Shown: positions 23,816 to 33,041, numbered from the stretch's first letter. The stretch is 64,000 nt of DNA from DAOMNN01 sp050486545 (GCA_050486545.1 JBJHDM010000010.1:1-64000); one strand, 5' to 3'. Notes: a model not told the origin generated them from the letters alone. Made by a program: numbers and translations.

Positions 23816-24385
23816 ATGAAACCCAGACTTCGCCAGACCCTGATCGGGGCTGCCGTGGCGACGCTGGTCGCAGCGCCGACATGGGCAGCCGGGGATGCAT
23901 CCGGCAGTGCAGGCGACGTACCTCAGGCCGAGTCGCCGGCGCCGATGGAGACGATGCCGCAAGCACAGCCGCAGGTGCCGGGGCCGATTTCGGCGGGGAA
24001 CCCCCTGTATGCGCACACGCCTGACGAGCTTCGCCGTGTCGAGGTCATCGACCCCACCGGTGAGCGGGTCGGGCGCGTCAAGACCGTGGTCCTCGCACCC
24101 GATCGTGAGAGCGCACACGCCGTGATTTCTTCGGGCGGCTTCCTCGGCTTCGGCGCCAAGGAAGTGCTCGTGCCGCTCGACGACCTGAACGTCACCGAGG
24201 AGAACAAGCTTCAAATCGGTGCGACGCGAGAGGAACTCCAGGCACGGGACGACTACGTCCCCGATCAGTACGTGGAGCTGCACCCCGAGCGGCCGATCAG
24301 TGAGTTCTCGGCCTTCGAACCGATGCAGGAAGAGCCGGTTCGCCTTCCCACGATGCCGCGGGATCCGGCTGCGCCGGCCCAGTAA
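23816..24385 (+). CDS. Exported PRC-barrel domain protein
   Basis: A 189-residue protein with a signal peptide (about 1-24, ending TWAAG). A low-complexity Pro/Gln/Met segment (35-60) follows, then a PRC-barrel-like domain (about 72-145; VEVIDPTGERVGRVKTVVLAPD, then GGFLGFGAKEVLVPLDDL). PRC barrels bind RNA, photosystem or envelope partners; in small exported proteins their role is unknown. RBS AGGAGA precedes the ATG. The 124-bp gap to the EF-hand gene has no obvious terminator or promoter, so co-transcription from the sigma-54 promoter is possible. Confidence 0.8.
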   Translation: MKPRLRQTLIGAAVATLVAAPTWAAGDASGSAGDVPQAESPAPMETMPQAQPQVPGPISAGNPLYAHTPDELRRVEVIDPTGERVGRVKTVVLAPDRESAHAVISSGGFLGFGAKEVLVPLDDLNVTEENKLQIGATREELQARDDYVPDQYVELHPERPISEFSAFEPMQEEPVRLPTMPRDPAAPAQ

Positions 24386-24448
24386 GCTCACTCGGCAGAT
24401 GGCCGAAGCCGGTCGTTCAAGTGTCTGGCCAGGAGTCGGCCATCAGGG

Positions 24449-24485
24449 GTGCGCCCCGGGCTCGTTCACGCGGGCCCGGGCGCAC
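24449..24485. terminator. Bidirectional hairpin between convergent genes
   Basis: GTGCGCCCCGGGC (24449-24461) pairs with GCCCGGGCGCAC (24474-24485), with one bulged base and a 12-base loop. It lies between the PRC-barrel gene and the convergent protease gene, immediately beyond the latter's stop. No U-tract is present. Confidence 0.5.
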
Positions 24486-24486
24486 G

Positions 24487-24987
24487 TCAGTCTTCGAGTG
24501 CCGCGATCTCTGCGGGAGTGGGTGCGTCGACGCAATGGCTGAGTACGAGGCGAGGAGGCTCGAACGAAAAGATGAAGGGGCCTGCTCGCCGGAGCACGTT
24601 CATGCCGAGGATCGGTCGGGTGTCGCCCGGAAAGACGGCGACCTCGACGTCCCGCAGCCAGCACGCTTCACCGATGCTGATGGCGTCGACCGCATAGACC
24701 GGCACCTCGAGTTCGCTGCCGTTGGCAAGCCGCCCGCGCAGGTTTCGGACGAATCGAGCCTGGCTGTTTCGCTCCAGTTCCTCGAGCATCCGCTCGTTGA
24801 TGGTCATGTAGCCCGAGCCGGTGTCGACCATGAGGTCGACCGCGCCGAAGCCGGCAATCTGGCCTGGAACGTAGAAGGTCGCACCGCCCCGGTCGCTCAT
24901 GTCGATCGAGGTGCCGAACTCGCCCTTCTGGGCGAGCGCGCCGCTGGTGGCAAGGAGGGTGAAGCAAAGCAGCAAGAGCCTGGACAT
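24487..24987 (-). CDS. Exported retropepsin-like aspartic protease (clan AA)
   Basis: A 166-residue protein with a signal peptide (MSRLLLLCFTLLATSGALAQ). The catalytic motif of retroviral-type proteases, VDTGSGYMTI, is at about 49-58, followed by the second conserved hydrophobic motif ILGMNVLRRAG at about 122-132. Such bacterial single-domain retropepsins act as dimers; substrates are unknown. The start is set by the signal peptide; the frame runs open 285 bases further upstream but codes nothing recognisable there. It lies between the PRC-barrel and glrK genes, on the opposite strand. Confidence 0.85.
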   Translation of the reverse strand: MSRLLLLCFTLLATSGALAQKGEFGTSIDMSDRGGATFYVPGQIAGFGAVDLMVDTGSGYMTINERMLEELERNSQARFVRNLRGRLANGSELEVPVYAVDAISIGEACWLRDVEVAVFPGDTRPILGMNVLRRAGPFIFSFEPPRLVLSHCVDAPTPAEIAALED

Positions 24988-25384
24988 CGATCCGTTTCCC
25001 CGGAAGTTGTGTTGGAGTTTCCAGCGTGTCGCCAAGGCACGCCAAGGTCCAACCTTCGTGTGTGAAGCATGCGGGAGACGAGAATCCCGCGCCGGGGAAT
25101 CGACGTTCTTGTTGACGGCCCGTGAAGGGCCGGAAGCTCGCCTGCGCAGTCCGGAGTATCGAGGCATCGGGTGAATCGGGTCAACGTCGTTGGGGCGGAT
25201 GGCGGGATTCTGGTGACCGGCGGCGGTAGGCTCCGGTGGTGACGGCACGGGTCGTGAGGAAGTCGAACGCACAGGCAGGCCCTCTTGGATACCACCCTTC
25301 AGTCGAATTGCATTCGCTTACGATCGCACCCGGGCGGCGCGGGCTAGACTGTAAGCGTCGCAGCCACGGTCGTGCGCCGCCCGA
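24988..25384. other. 397-bp intergenic region between the protease gene and glrK
   Basis: Divergent control region. No gene or tRNA is seen. A small perfect palindrome, CGAAT-TGC-ATTCG, lies at 25304-25316. GGCTAGACTGTAAG about 30 bp before glrK offers a possible TAGACT -10 element. No second sigma-54 site or exact TGTC-N10-GACA was found here. Confidence 0.4.
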
Positions 25385-26791
25385 ATGTCCAGACTTTCCT
25401 TCAGTCACATCCTCCTTGCGAGCTTCTTGCTGATCGCCGCGATCCTCGGGTCGGCCGCCGTCGGGGGGCTGGTGGCGCTGGAGGAGTTCGCTGCACGCAG
25501 CCGCGCGGGGGCAGACGATGCCCTGCGTTCGACCGCGGCGGTGCAGCAACTGGCCGAACGCAGCGTGGACATGCAGCGCAGCGCAAGGCAGTTTCTCGTC
25601 CTCGACGATCCGGTATTGCTGGAGCGCTTCGCACAGGCCTACCGCGACGCGTGGTCGGCACTGGATCGCATCGAGGCGATGGGCCTGCCGCATGTCGGCG
25701 CCCTGGTCGATGACTGGCGAAATGCCGCCGCCGCCGCTGCGATGGCCCTCGACGACCATCCGGATGCCGACGACCGGCTGATGTCCTCGCTCGAGCGCCT
25801 CGCGCCGATCAACGAGCAACTGGCGACCGCCGTGCGGGTACAGATCGGCCGGGACGGGCAGCGTCTGCTCGACGAACTGGAGAACAACCGCAACACGCTC
25901 GCACGCCATGTCTTTGCCGCGTTCGTGGCCGCCGGCACCCTTGCGGCACTGACCGGATGGTGGATTCTGCGTCCCTTGAAAGGAGTCGAGCGGGCAATCG
26001 AGGCTCTTGGAGGGAGCCGTTTCGACGAGGTCGTTGCAATTTCCGGCCCGGCCGACCTGCGTCGGGTCGGACGCCGGCTCGACTGGTTGCGCCAGCGCCT
26101 CGCGGAACTCGAAGCCAACCGCACCCGTGTACTGCGGCATGTATCGCATGAATTGAAGACCCCGCTCGCATCGCTGCGCGAAGGCATCGCGTTGCTAGAC
26201 GACCATGTGCTGGGCGGGCTCACGGGCGGGCAGCGCGAGGTTGTATCGATTCTCGAGAACAGCGCACGTTCGCTGCAGCAGCGCATCGAGGTGCTGCTGG
26301 GCTACAACGCCGCGATCTTCGACGCCCGCAAACTGAGTCGCCGGCCGGTCGCATTGCGTGACGTGATCGAGGCGGTGCTTGCCGAGCAACGCTTGCTGTT
26401 CCATGGCCGGGGCCTGCGTGCGACGGTCCGCGGCACCGCACCGCAGGTCAGCGCGGACGTCGACAAGCTCGAGATCGTATTCGCGAATCTCATTGCGAAC
26501 GCGGTGTCTTTCAGCCCGGACGGCGGCGAGATCCGCATCGAGTTGTCGTCCCCGCCGGGCAGGGTGCGGATCGATTTCCGCGATGAGGGTCCCGGTGTGC
26601 CGGTCGAGGAGGCGGAGCGGATTTTCGATCCGTATTTTCAGGGCAGCCGCCAGCCGGCCTTGGACCGGAACGGCAGCGGGTTGGGACTGTCCATCGTGCG
26701 CGAGTTCGTCATCGCGCACGGCGGGACCATCGAATTGTTGCCGGCAGATGCAGGCGCCCACTTCAGAGTCGAGTTGCCGCATGAATCGTGA
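25385..26791 (+). CDS. glrK: Two-component sensor kinase GlrK/QseE-like
   Basis: A 468-residue membrane histidine kinase. It has helix 1 (about 8-31), a periplasmic domain (about 32-175), helix 2 (about 178-198) and a HAMP-like linker. The dimerisation box has His255 in VLRHVSHELKTPLASLREG, and the ATPase domain shows NLIANAVSFSPDGG, DEGPGVP and GSGLGLSIV. The order kinase, lipoprotein, sigma-54 response regulator is that of the GlrK-QseG-GlrR (QseEGF) system, which senses envelope stress. The stop lies 11 bases inside the following lipoprotein gene, so all three are translationally linked. Confidence 0.88.
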   Translation: MSRLSFSHILLASFLLIAAILGSAAVGGLVALEEFAARSRAGADDALRSTAAVQQLAERSVDMQRSARQFLVLDDPVLLERFAQAYRDAWSALDRIEAMGLPHVGALVDDWRNAAAAAAMALDDHPDADDRLMSSLERLAPINEQLATAVRVQIGRDGQRLLDELENNRNTLARHVFAAFVAAGTLAALTGWWILRPLKGVERAIEALGGSRFDEVVAISGPADLRRVGRRLDWLRQRLAELEANRTRVLRHVSHELKTPLASLREGIALLDDHVLGGLTGGQREVVSILENSARSLQQRIEVLLGYNAAIFDARKLSRRPVALRDVIEAVLAEQRLLFHGRGLRATVRGTAPQVSADVDKLEIVFANLIANAVSFSPDGGEIRIELSSPPGRVRIDFRDEGPGVPVEEAERIFDPYFQGSRQPALDRNGSGLGLSIVREFVIAHGGTIELLPADAGAHFRVELPHES

Positions 26792-27422
26792 AAAGTCGAG
26801 GATGGCCCTTCTGCGTGGCCGAACACGTGGATGCGTTCCGCTTGTCTGCCTGCTGGCGGCACTGCTTTCCGGCTGTTCGATGTTCGGGATGCCTTCGCCA
26901 CCGCCCGCATCCCCCGAGCCGTGCGTGTGCATCGAGCACGAGGCGGTTCGGGCGGTCGACCCGGGCCGCATCCTGATCATCTACTACCGGATGCTGGAAG
27001 ATCTCGATGCGGACGAACTGCGAGCAGCCCAGAGCGCGCTCGGGGAGACGGCCGATGGGCCCTTCGAGCAGGTTCGTCACGCAATGCTGCTGGGTCATCC
27101 GCGTGCCCCCACGGATCCTTCCCGCGCCCATGCGCTGCTCCAGTCCGTACTGGCCTCGCAGGACGACGAAGCGCGCGAACTGCGCGCCCTTGCTGTGCTG
27201 CTGTCGAACGAGCTGCTTGCCCGGGAGCGTCTTCGCTCGCAGAATCAGCGAGTCGGAGCAAGGTTGGCCGCTTCCGAACGGGAGCGCCTGCAACTGCAGC
27301 AGAAGCTCGATGCGGTCACCGAAATCGAACGCAGCCTGCCGTCGCGCCCCGATCCCGATGCGGCCCTTCCCGATCCACCCGCTGCGCCCACCAATCCCGC
27401 ACCCCGGAGCACCCCGCAATGA
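26781..27422 (+). CDS. qseG: QseG-like outer-membrane lipoprotein
   Basis: A 213-residue lipoprotein with lipobox LLSGC (Cys about residue 34). The mature part has a Pro-rich linker, an alpha-helical body (LRAAQSALGETADGPFEQVRHAMLL...), a coiled-coil C-terminal section (LLARERLRSQNQRVGARLAASERERLQLQQKL is the coiled part) and a Pro/Ala-rich tail. In enteric bacteria QseG is needed for the kinase QseE/GlrK to signal. The position between kinase and regulator, with overlaps on both sides (11 bases with glrK, ATGA with glrR), supports the same role here. Sequence similarity is weak, as is usual for QseG. Confidence 0.75.
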   Translation: MNREKSRMALLRGRTRGCVPLVCLLAALLSGCSMFGMPSPPPASPEPCVCIEHEAVRAVDPGRILIIYYRMLEDLDADELRAAQSALGETADGPFEQVRHAMLLGHPRAPTDPSRAHALLQSVLASQDDEARELRALAVLLSNELLARERLRSQNQRVGARLAASERERLQLQQKLDAVTEIERSLPSRPDPDAALPDPPAAPTNPAPRSTPQ

Positions 27423-28852
27423 GTGCCGACCCGTCGCATGACGCCCCGGTGCCGGACAGCGAACCGTCCAGAGGTCCGCACCTGCTGGTCGTCGATGACG
27501 ATGCCGACCTCCTTCGGCTGTTGTCGATGCGCCTGCGCGCCAGCGGCTACCGGGTCAGCACTGCGGGCTGTGCCGAAGAAGCCATCGCACTGGTCGAGGT
27601 CGAGCGCTTCGCGCTCGTCGTCAGCGATGTGCGCCTGCCCGACCGCGACGGATTGGCCCTGTTCGAAGACATCCGCCGCAGCAGCCCGGCCCTTCCGGTG
27701 ATTCTGCTGACCGCCCATGGCACGATTCCCGATGCGGTCGAGGCGACCTCCCGCGGCGTATTCGGCTACCTGACCAAGCCATTCGACAGCAAGGCCCTGC
27801 TGGACAAGATTGCCGGCGCACTGGCGCTCGCCGGACCGGAGCCGGCCGGCGAGCGCACCGACGATGATGCCTGGCGCGAGGGCATCGTCAGTCGCAGCAG
27901 CCGCATGGCCGCAGTGCTCGACGAGGCGCGCCTGGTGGCCGCCTCCGACGCCAGCGTATTGATCCAGGGCGACAGCGGGACGGGCAAGGAACTGCTCGCC
28001 CGCGCGATCCACCGTGCGAGTCCGCGGGCGGGCGCGCCCTTCGTTGCGATCAACTGCGGGGCGATTCCGGAGCAGTTGCTCGAGTCCGAGCTGTTCGGCC
28101 ATGTGCGTGGAGCCTTCACCGGTGCCGTGGGGACGCATGCCGGCCTGCTGTCGAGTGCGAACCACGGCACCGTGTTCCTCGACGAGATCGGCGACATGCC
28201 GCTTGCGCTGCAGGTCAAGCTGCTGCGGGTGCTGCAGGAACGCGTGGTGCGCCCGGTCGGTTCGACGCGACCCGAGCCGATCGACGTGCGCATCCTCTCG
28301 GCCACACATCGCGACCTCGAGGCCGCCCTCGCGGCCGGTGAGTTCCGTGAAGACTTGTACTACCGGCTCAATGTGGTGACGCTGGCCTTGCCGCGGCTTG
28401 ACGAACGTCGCGAGGACATCCCGCTGCTCGCCCAACGTTTCCTCGGCGAGCTTGCCGGCAAGTACCGCAAGAACCTGCGTGGCTTCGCCCCGGAGGCGCT
28501 CGCCGCACTCGCGGGGGCCGCCTGGCCAGGCAACGTGCGCCAGTTGCACAACGTCGTCGAGCAGGCCTGCGCCCTGGCGACGACGCCGCTGATCCCGCTC
28601 GCGCTGGTGCAGCGGGCGCTGCGCGTGCGCAGCATGGAGCCCTTGCGCTATGCCGAGGCGCGCCAGCGCTTCGAGCGCAACTACCTGATCCAGATGCTCA
28701 AGCTGACCGACGGCAATGTGGCCGACGCGGCACGCCTGGCCGGCCGAAACCGTACCGAGTTCTACCGGCTGCTCCAGCGCCACGCGCTCACGCCGAGCCT
28801 GTTTCGCGCGGAGGGCGGAAACGATGAGGGCGAGGCGATCCAGCAGGGGTGA
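27419..28852 (+). CDS. glrR: Sigma-54-dependent response regulator GlrR/QseF-like
   Basis: A 477-residue activator. The receiver domain (about 20-140) has acidic pocket DDD (26-28) and phospho-acceptor Asp70. The AAA+ domain (about 155-400) has Walker A GDSGTGKE (184-191), sigma-54 contact motif GAFTGA (231-236), Walker B GTVFLDEIGDM and the WPGNVRQL sensor. A Fis-type helix-turn-helix ends the protein (GNVADAARLAGRNRTEFYRLLQRH). All parts needed to activate sigma-54 promoters are intact. Its likely local target is the promoter at 23314-23329, which carries two GlrR-type sites. It overlaps qseG by four bases (ATGA). Confidence 0.92.
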   Translation: MSADPSHDAPVPDSEPSRGPHLLVVDDDADLLRLLSMRLRASGYRVSTAGCAEEAIALVEVERFALVVSDVRLPDRDGLALFEDIRRSSPALPVILLTAHGTIPDAVEATSRGVFGYLTKPFDSKALLDKIAGALALAGPEPAGERTDDDAWREGIVSRSSRMAAVLDEARLVAASDASVLIQGDSGTGKELLARAIHRASPRAGAPFVAINCGAIPEQLLESELFGHVRGAFTGAVGTHAGLLSSANHGTVFLDEIGDMPLALQVKLLRVLQERVVRPVGSTRPEPIDVRILSATHRDLEAALAAGEFREDLYYRLNVVTLALPRLDERREDIPLLAQRFLGELAGKYRKNLRGFAPEALAALAGAAWPGNVRQLHNVVEQACALATTPLIPLALVQRALRVRSMEPLRYAEARQRFERNYLIQMLKLTDGNVADAARLAGRNRTEFYRLLQRHALTPSLFRAEGGNDEGEAIQQG

Positions 28853-28857
28853 AGCGG

Positions 28858-28873
28858 ATCCGGGGTTCCGGAT
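28858..28873. terminator. Short hairpin between convergent glrR and alcohol dehydrogenase genes
   Basis: ATCCGG-GGTT-CCGGAT, a perfect 6-bp stem, lies in the 24-bp gap between the two stop codons. No U-tract. Confidence 0.35.
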
Positions 28874-28876
28874 ACC

Positions 28877-30184
28877 CTACCAGTACTTCAGCGCGCCGCG
28901 GAACAGCTCCGACAGATGGGCCTCGGCGACCGGCTTGGGTGCGTTCTTCACCAGGCGCTGCTGCGCCCAGGCGCCGGCCGTCAGGGTGGCGATGTCGCCT
29001 TCGTGGTAGCCGACCCCGCCCACGCCGTTGGGGATGTCGCACACGCGCATCAGCTCGATGAGCCGCCGCGCGACGATCTCGCCCGCGTCGTCCGCCGCCG
29101 CGCCGCGCGTGTCCGCGCCCAGCCACGCGGCCGCGTCCAGATGCCGATCGGGGCAGGCGTCGGCGGTGAAGCGGAACACCGCGGGCGCGTTGACGATGAC
29201 CGACATGCCGTGCGGCACCATCGGCTCTTCCTGCGGGTAGCCCGGCGCGCGAAACTCGCGCACGCCTCCGGCCACCGCGTAGGCCATGCCGTGCGGCAGA
29301 TGCACGCCGGCGTTGCCGAACGCGATGCCCGCCAGCGTCGCCGCCCACATCATGCCGTCGCGCGCCTCGCGGTCGGCCGCATCGCGCACGGCGCGTTCGA
29401 GATAGGTGCCGGTGAGTTGCAGCGCCTTTTCGCAGCCGAAGTCGCTCCACGGGTTGGCGCCCTGGCTCATCGGCCGCAGGCTGGGCCGTTCGGCCTTCGT
29501 GCGGCAGGTGTGGGGCAGTGCGGTATAGCTCTCCAGCGCATGCGAGAGCACGTCGAAGCCCGATGCCGCGACCACCGAGGCCGGCAGCGTCCAGGTCGTC
29601 GTCGGGTCGATCAGGGCGAGCGTGGGGCGCAGCCGGCGCGACACGATGCCGGTCTTCACCGCCTTCTCGACCCAGTCGAAGATCGCGATGCCGGTGCATT
29701 CGGCGCCGGTGCCGCAGGTCGTCGGGCAGGCGATGTGCGGCTTGAGCGGGCCGGGCACCGCACGCCCCTCGCCCAGCGGCGCATTCACGTACGCGGCCAG
29801 TTCGGCAGGATGGGTTGCATACAGGTTGGCGGCCTTGGCGGTGTCGATCACCGATCCGCCGCCCACCGACACGAAGCCGTCGAAGCGTCCGTCGGTCGCA
29901 AAGCGCGCCGCCTCCAGAAAGGCCTGGTCGGTCGGCTCCACCGTCACGTCGCTGTAGACCACCGCGTCCAGCCCCGCATCGGCAAGCGCGCGGCGCACGA
30001 CGTCGACATGCTCCAGTTCCGCCAGTCGTGAATCGGTAAACAGCGCGACCCGTTTCAAGCCCAGGTTGCGTGCATGATCCCCGGCCTCGGCCAGACAGCC
30101 CGGTCCGAAGGTGATCGCGGAAACATCGACGGCAAAGACGGCATCGCCGCCTTCGGCAAGGGCGTAATGGTGACAGCAGGACAT
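28877..30184 (-). CDS. Iron-containing alcohol dehydrogenase, hydroxyacid-oxoacid transhydrogenase type
   Basis: A 435-residue member of the iron-dependent ADH family. Nucleotide motif VSVGGGSVIDTAKAANL (about 92-108), PTTCGTGAECTG (about 143-154) and metal-binding histidines in FDVLSHALES and HLPHGMAYAV are present. Length and the ending GALKYW fit the ADHFE1/HOT subgroup, which interconverts 4-hydroxybutyrate and 2-oxoglutarate with succinic semialdehyde and 2-hydroxyglutarate. The ATG at 30184 has RBS GGGAG. No 4-hydroxybutyrate pathway genes are adjacent, so the substrate is inferred from family only. Confidence 0.87.
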   Translation of the reverse strand: MSCCHHYALAEGGDAVFAVDVSAITFGPGCLAEAGDHARNLGLKRVALFTDSRLAELEHVDVVRRALADAGLDAVVYSDVTVEPTDQAFLEAARFATDGRFDGFVSVGGGSVIDTAKAANLYATHPAELAAYVNAPLGEGRAVPGPLKPHIACPTTCGTGAECTGIAIFDWVEKAVKTGIVSRRLRPTLALIDPTTTWTLPASVVAASGFDVLSHALESYTALPHTCRTKAERPSLRPMSQGANPWSDFGCEKALQLTGTYLERAVRDAADREARDGMMWAATLAGIAFGNAGVHLPHGMAYAVAGGVREFRAPGYPQEEPMVPHGMSVIVNAPAVFRFTADACPDRHLDAAAWLGADTRGAAADDAGEIVARRLIELMRVCDIPNGVGGVGYHEGDIATLTAGAWAQQRLVKNAPKPVAEAHLSELFRGALKYW

Positions 30185-30485
30185 GGCATCTCCCGGCGGT
30201 GATGGACAAGGCGCTGCATGCGCGTGCGGATCAGTATAGGCGAAGCGCCACCGGCTTCGAACGTTGCCGTGGGCGGGAGGGTGCGCCTGCAGCCCAGGCG
30301 ATACCCTCCGTCGAACGACCCGCTCCGGTTCGTCTCCGACCGCGAGAACCCTCTTTCCGAGGAATCCAATTTGTTGGTATTGCCAACTTCTTAACGATCC
30401 CGCTACGGACTGGAGCAACGATGAGTTTTGATCTCGGCTAAAATCCGCGGTTGCGGTTGATTTCCTTACTGGCGGCCGATTCGCG
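30185..30485. promoter_or_regulatory. Intergenic control region upstream of the c-di-GMP enzyme gene
   Basis: No gene is seen. A GTTGG-TATTG-CCAAC hairpin lies at 30374-30388, and TAAAAT at 30439-30444 is a good -10 element 41 bp before the GGDEF-EAL start. No GEMM-type riboswitch motif was recognised. The minus-strand alcohol dehydrogenase must also be transcribed from here. Confidence 0.45.
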
Positions 30486-33041
30486 ATGAACCTGTCCCGA
30501 AAACTCCTGTTGATGATTTCGGCCGTTCTTGCGGTGATCGTCGTCGTGATGCTGGTCAGCGGGCGCTACCTGGTCGAGCAGTGGGTCGAGACCAATCTGC
30601 TGAACAGTGCCGAGAAGGTCCGTAACGTCCTGATGGCGACGCGCCGGATCTACCATCATCAATTCGTCGATAGCGGCCTGCCGTTGAGCGAGAACACCCT
30701 CGGTTTTCTGCCCGCCCATGCGATGCAGCGGATCTCCGAGGACCTGCGGCACTGGGACGAAACCGGCTTCAGTTTCAACAACGTGTCGGACCGGCCCCGC
30801 AATCCGTTCAATCGCGCCGATGCGGTGGAAATGGAGGCCATCGAATACTTCCGCGCCAATCCGGAACAGAAACTGCGCTTCATCCGCTTCGCCGACGCAG
30901 CCGGCAAGCCGTACTACCTCTATGCCCAGCCGATCTTCGTCGAGGCGTATTGCCTGCAATGCCACGGCGAGCAGCTGGAGGCGCCGGCGACGATCCAGAG
31001 CCATTACGACGAGGCGTTCGATTATCGCGTGGGCGAGTTGCGCGGAATCCTCAGCATCAAGGTGCCGGCGGCAGCGCTCGAGGCTCAGGCGCGCGAGGGC
31101 TTTGCCGTCGTGTTGGGAATCGGGCTGCTGATGCTCGGACTGCTGGGCGGCGGCATCGCTTGGATCTTCCGGCAACAGGTACTCCAGCCCCTCGGCGTGC
31201 TGGAGAGATACATCCGCAAGGTCGGAAAGGGGGATCTGGCGCAACGCATTGACGGCTTGCCGGGCGAGTTCGGGCGCGTCGGCGCGGCCTTCAACCGGAT
31301 GGCAAGGAACCTGCTGCAGGAGCGCCGGCAGCGCACCCGCAGCGAAATGCGTTTTGAGGCCACATTCGAGCAGGCAGCGGTCGGCATCGCCGAGACCGAC
31401 ATCTCCGGACAGTGGCTGCGGGCAAACCGCAAGCTGTGCGAGATTCTGGGTCGGGATCACGACGAACTGCTCCGCCACTCGGTCTTCGAACTGACCCACC
31501 CGGACGATGTGCCCGTCGAGCGCAGTCGGCTCGAACAACTGCTGCGCGGCGAGCTGCCCGCCTACACGGTCGAAAAGCGTTTCCTGCGCAAGGACGGCTC
31601 TCCCGTTTGGGTCGGGGTCACGGTTGCACACGTGCGCATGCCGGAGGCTTCGGCCGACTACCTGATCAAGGTGGTCGTCGAAATCGGCGAGCGCAAGCGC
31701 TCCGAGGCGCTGGTGCACCAGCTCGCCTATTTCGACCCGCTCACGGGTCTGCCCAATCGGCAGCTATTCCTCGACCGCCTCGGCCAGGCCATGCTGTCGA
31801 CCAACCGGAGCGCCCAGCATGGCATGCTGCTGTTGCTCGACATCGACCGTTTCAAGGTGCTCAACGATACCCAGAGCTACGATGTCGGCGACCACCTGCT
31901 CCAGAGCGTGGCGGAGCATCTGCGCGGTTGCCTGCGCGAGGACGATACGGTCGCCCGTCTGGGCGGTGACGACTTTGCGGTGATCGCGGAGAACCTCGGG
32001 AACGATCAGGCCAGCGCCGTCGCCCAGGCCGAACGGATCGCCGAACACATCCACCGCGCCGTCAGCCGCAGCTACCCCCTGGACGTGCCCGGCGGCGAGT
32101 ATACGTGCAGCGCGAGCATCGGCATCACCCTGTTCAAGGGCAGGCGGATCGAGGCCGACGAACTGCTCAAGCAAGCCGAAATGGCGCTGTACAAGGCCAA
32201 GGACGACGGTCGCAATCTGCTGCGTTTCTTCAACCCCGATATGCAGGCAGTGGTGGAATCGCGGGCGGCCATCGAACGCGGCCTGCGCGAGGCGATCGCG
32301 AACGGGGGGTTCGAACTGCTCTATCAACCGCAGGTCGACCGCAACGGCCGGGTGCTCGGCGCCGAAGCCCTGATCCGTTGGCGTCCGGCCGACGGGCGCC
32401 ACGTGTCGCCCGACCAGTTCATCCCGCTGGCCGAGGAAACCGGCCTGATCGTGCCCATCGGGCTTTGGGTGCTCGACACGGCCTGCGCGCAGCTTGCCGA
32501 GTGGCAGCAACGCCCGCATACGCGCCATCTGACGCTGGCAATCAACGTCAGCGCCAAGCAGTTTCACCAGCCCGATTTCACCGCCCAGGTCCAGCAAAGG
32601 CTCGAGGGAAGCGGTGTCGATCCGTCCGGCCTAAAGCTTGAACTGACGGAGAGCGTGATCCTTGGCGACATCGATGACACTGCCGCCACCATGCAGCGGA
32701 TTCGCGCACTGGGCGTGCGCTTCGCGCTCGATGACTTCGGAACCGGCTACTCGTCCCTGTCCTACCTGAAGCGCCTGCCCTTCGACCAGTTGAAGATCGA
32801 TCAATCCTTCATCCACGACCTGATGGTCGACAACAGCAGCGGCACGCTGGTGCGTGCAATGCTTGCGATGAGCGAATCGCTCGGCATGGAGGTCGTCGCC
32901 GAAGGCGTCGAAACGCCGGCCCAGCGTGACTACCTGAAATCCAACGGATGCCAGGTCTTCCAGGGCTACCTGTACGGCAAGCCCGTGCCTATCGATGCGT
33001 GGCATCGCCAGTGGGTCGTACCGACGGACGGGTTGAACTAG
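30486..33041 (+). CDS. DUF3365 haem-sensor / PAS / GGDEF / EAL c-di-GMP enzyme
   Basis: An 851-residue membrane protein. It has helix 1 (about 7-28) and a periplasmic DUF3365 (Tll0287-like) domain with a c-type haem motif CLQCH at 156-160. Helix 2 (about 205-228), a HAMP segment and a PAS domain (about 295-410) follow. The GGDEF domain has signature GGDDF (493-497), and the EAL domain has EAL at 627-629 plus DDFGTGYSSLSYL. DUF3365 domains bind haem and are used as redox or gas sensors. The EAL site looks intact, so phosphodiesterase activity is likely. GGDDF is a tolerated variant, so cyclase activity is possible. It probably couples redox state outside the membrane to c-di-GMP. Confidence 0.9.
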   Translation: MNLSRKLLLMISAVLAVIVVVMLVSGRYLVEQWVETNLLNSAEKVRNVLMATRRIYHHQFVDSGLPLSENTLGFLPAHAMQRISEDLRHWDETGFSFNNVSDRPRNPFNRADAVEMEAIEYFRANPEQKLRFIRFADAAGKPYYLYAQPIFVEAYCLQCHGEQLEAPATIQSHYDEAFDYRVGELRGILSIKVPAAALEAQAREGFAVVLGIGLLMLGLLGGGIAWIFRQQVLQPLGVLERYIRKVGKGDLAQRIDGLPGEFGRVGAAFNRMARNLLQERRQRTRSEMRFEATFEQAAVGIAETDISGQWLRANRKLCEILGRDHDELLRHSVFELTHPDDVPVERSRLEQLLRGELPAYTVEKRFLRKDGSPVWVGVTVAHVRMPEASADYLIKVVVEIGERKRSEALVHQLAYFDPLTGLPNRQLFLDRLGQAMLSTNRSAQHGMLLLLDIDRFKVLNDTQSYDVGDHLLQSVAEHLRGCLREDDTVARLGGDDFAVIAENLGNDQASAVAQAERIAEHIHRAVSRSYPLDVPGGEYTCSASIGITLFKGRRIEADELLKQAEMALYKAKDDGRNLLRFFNPDMQAVVESRAAIERGLREAIANGGFELLYQPQVDRNGRVLGAEALIRWRPADGRHVSPDQFIPLAEETGLIVPIGLWVLDTACAQLAEWQQRPHTRHLTLAINVSAKQFHQPDFTAQVQQRLEGSGVDPSGLKLELTESVILGDIDDTAATMQRIRALGVRFALDDFGTGYSSLSYLKRLPFDQLKIDQSFIHDLMVDNSSGTLVRAMLAMSESLGMEVVAEGVETPAQRDYLKSNGCQVFQGYLYGKPVPIDAWHRQWVVPTDGLN

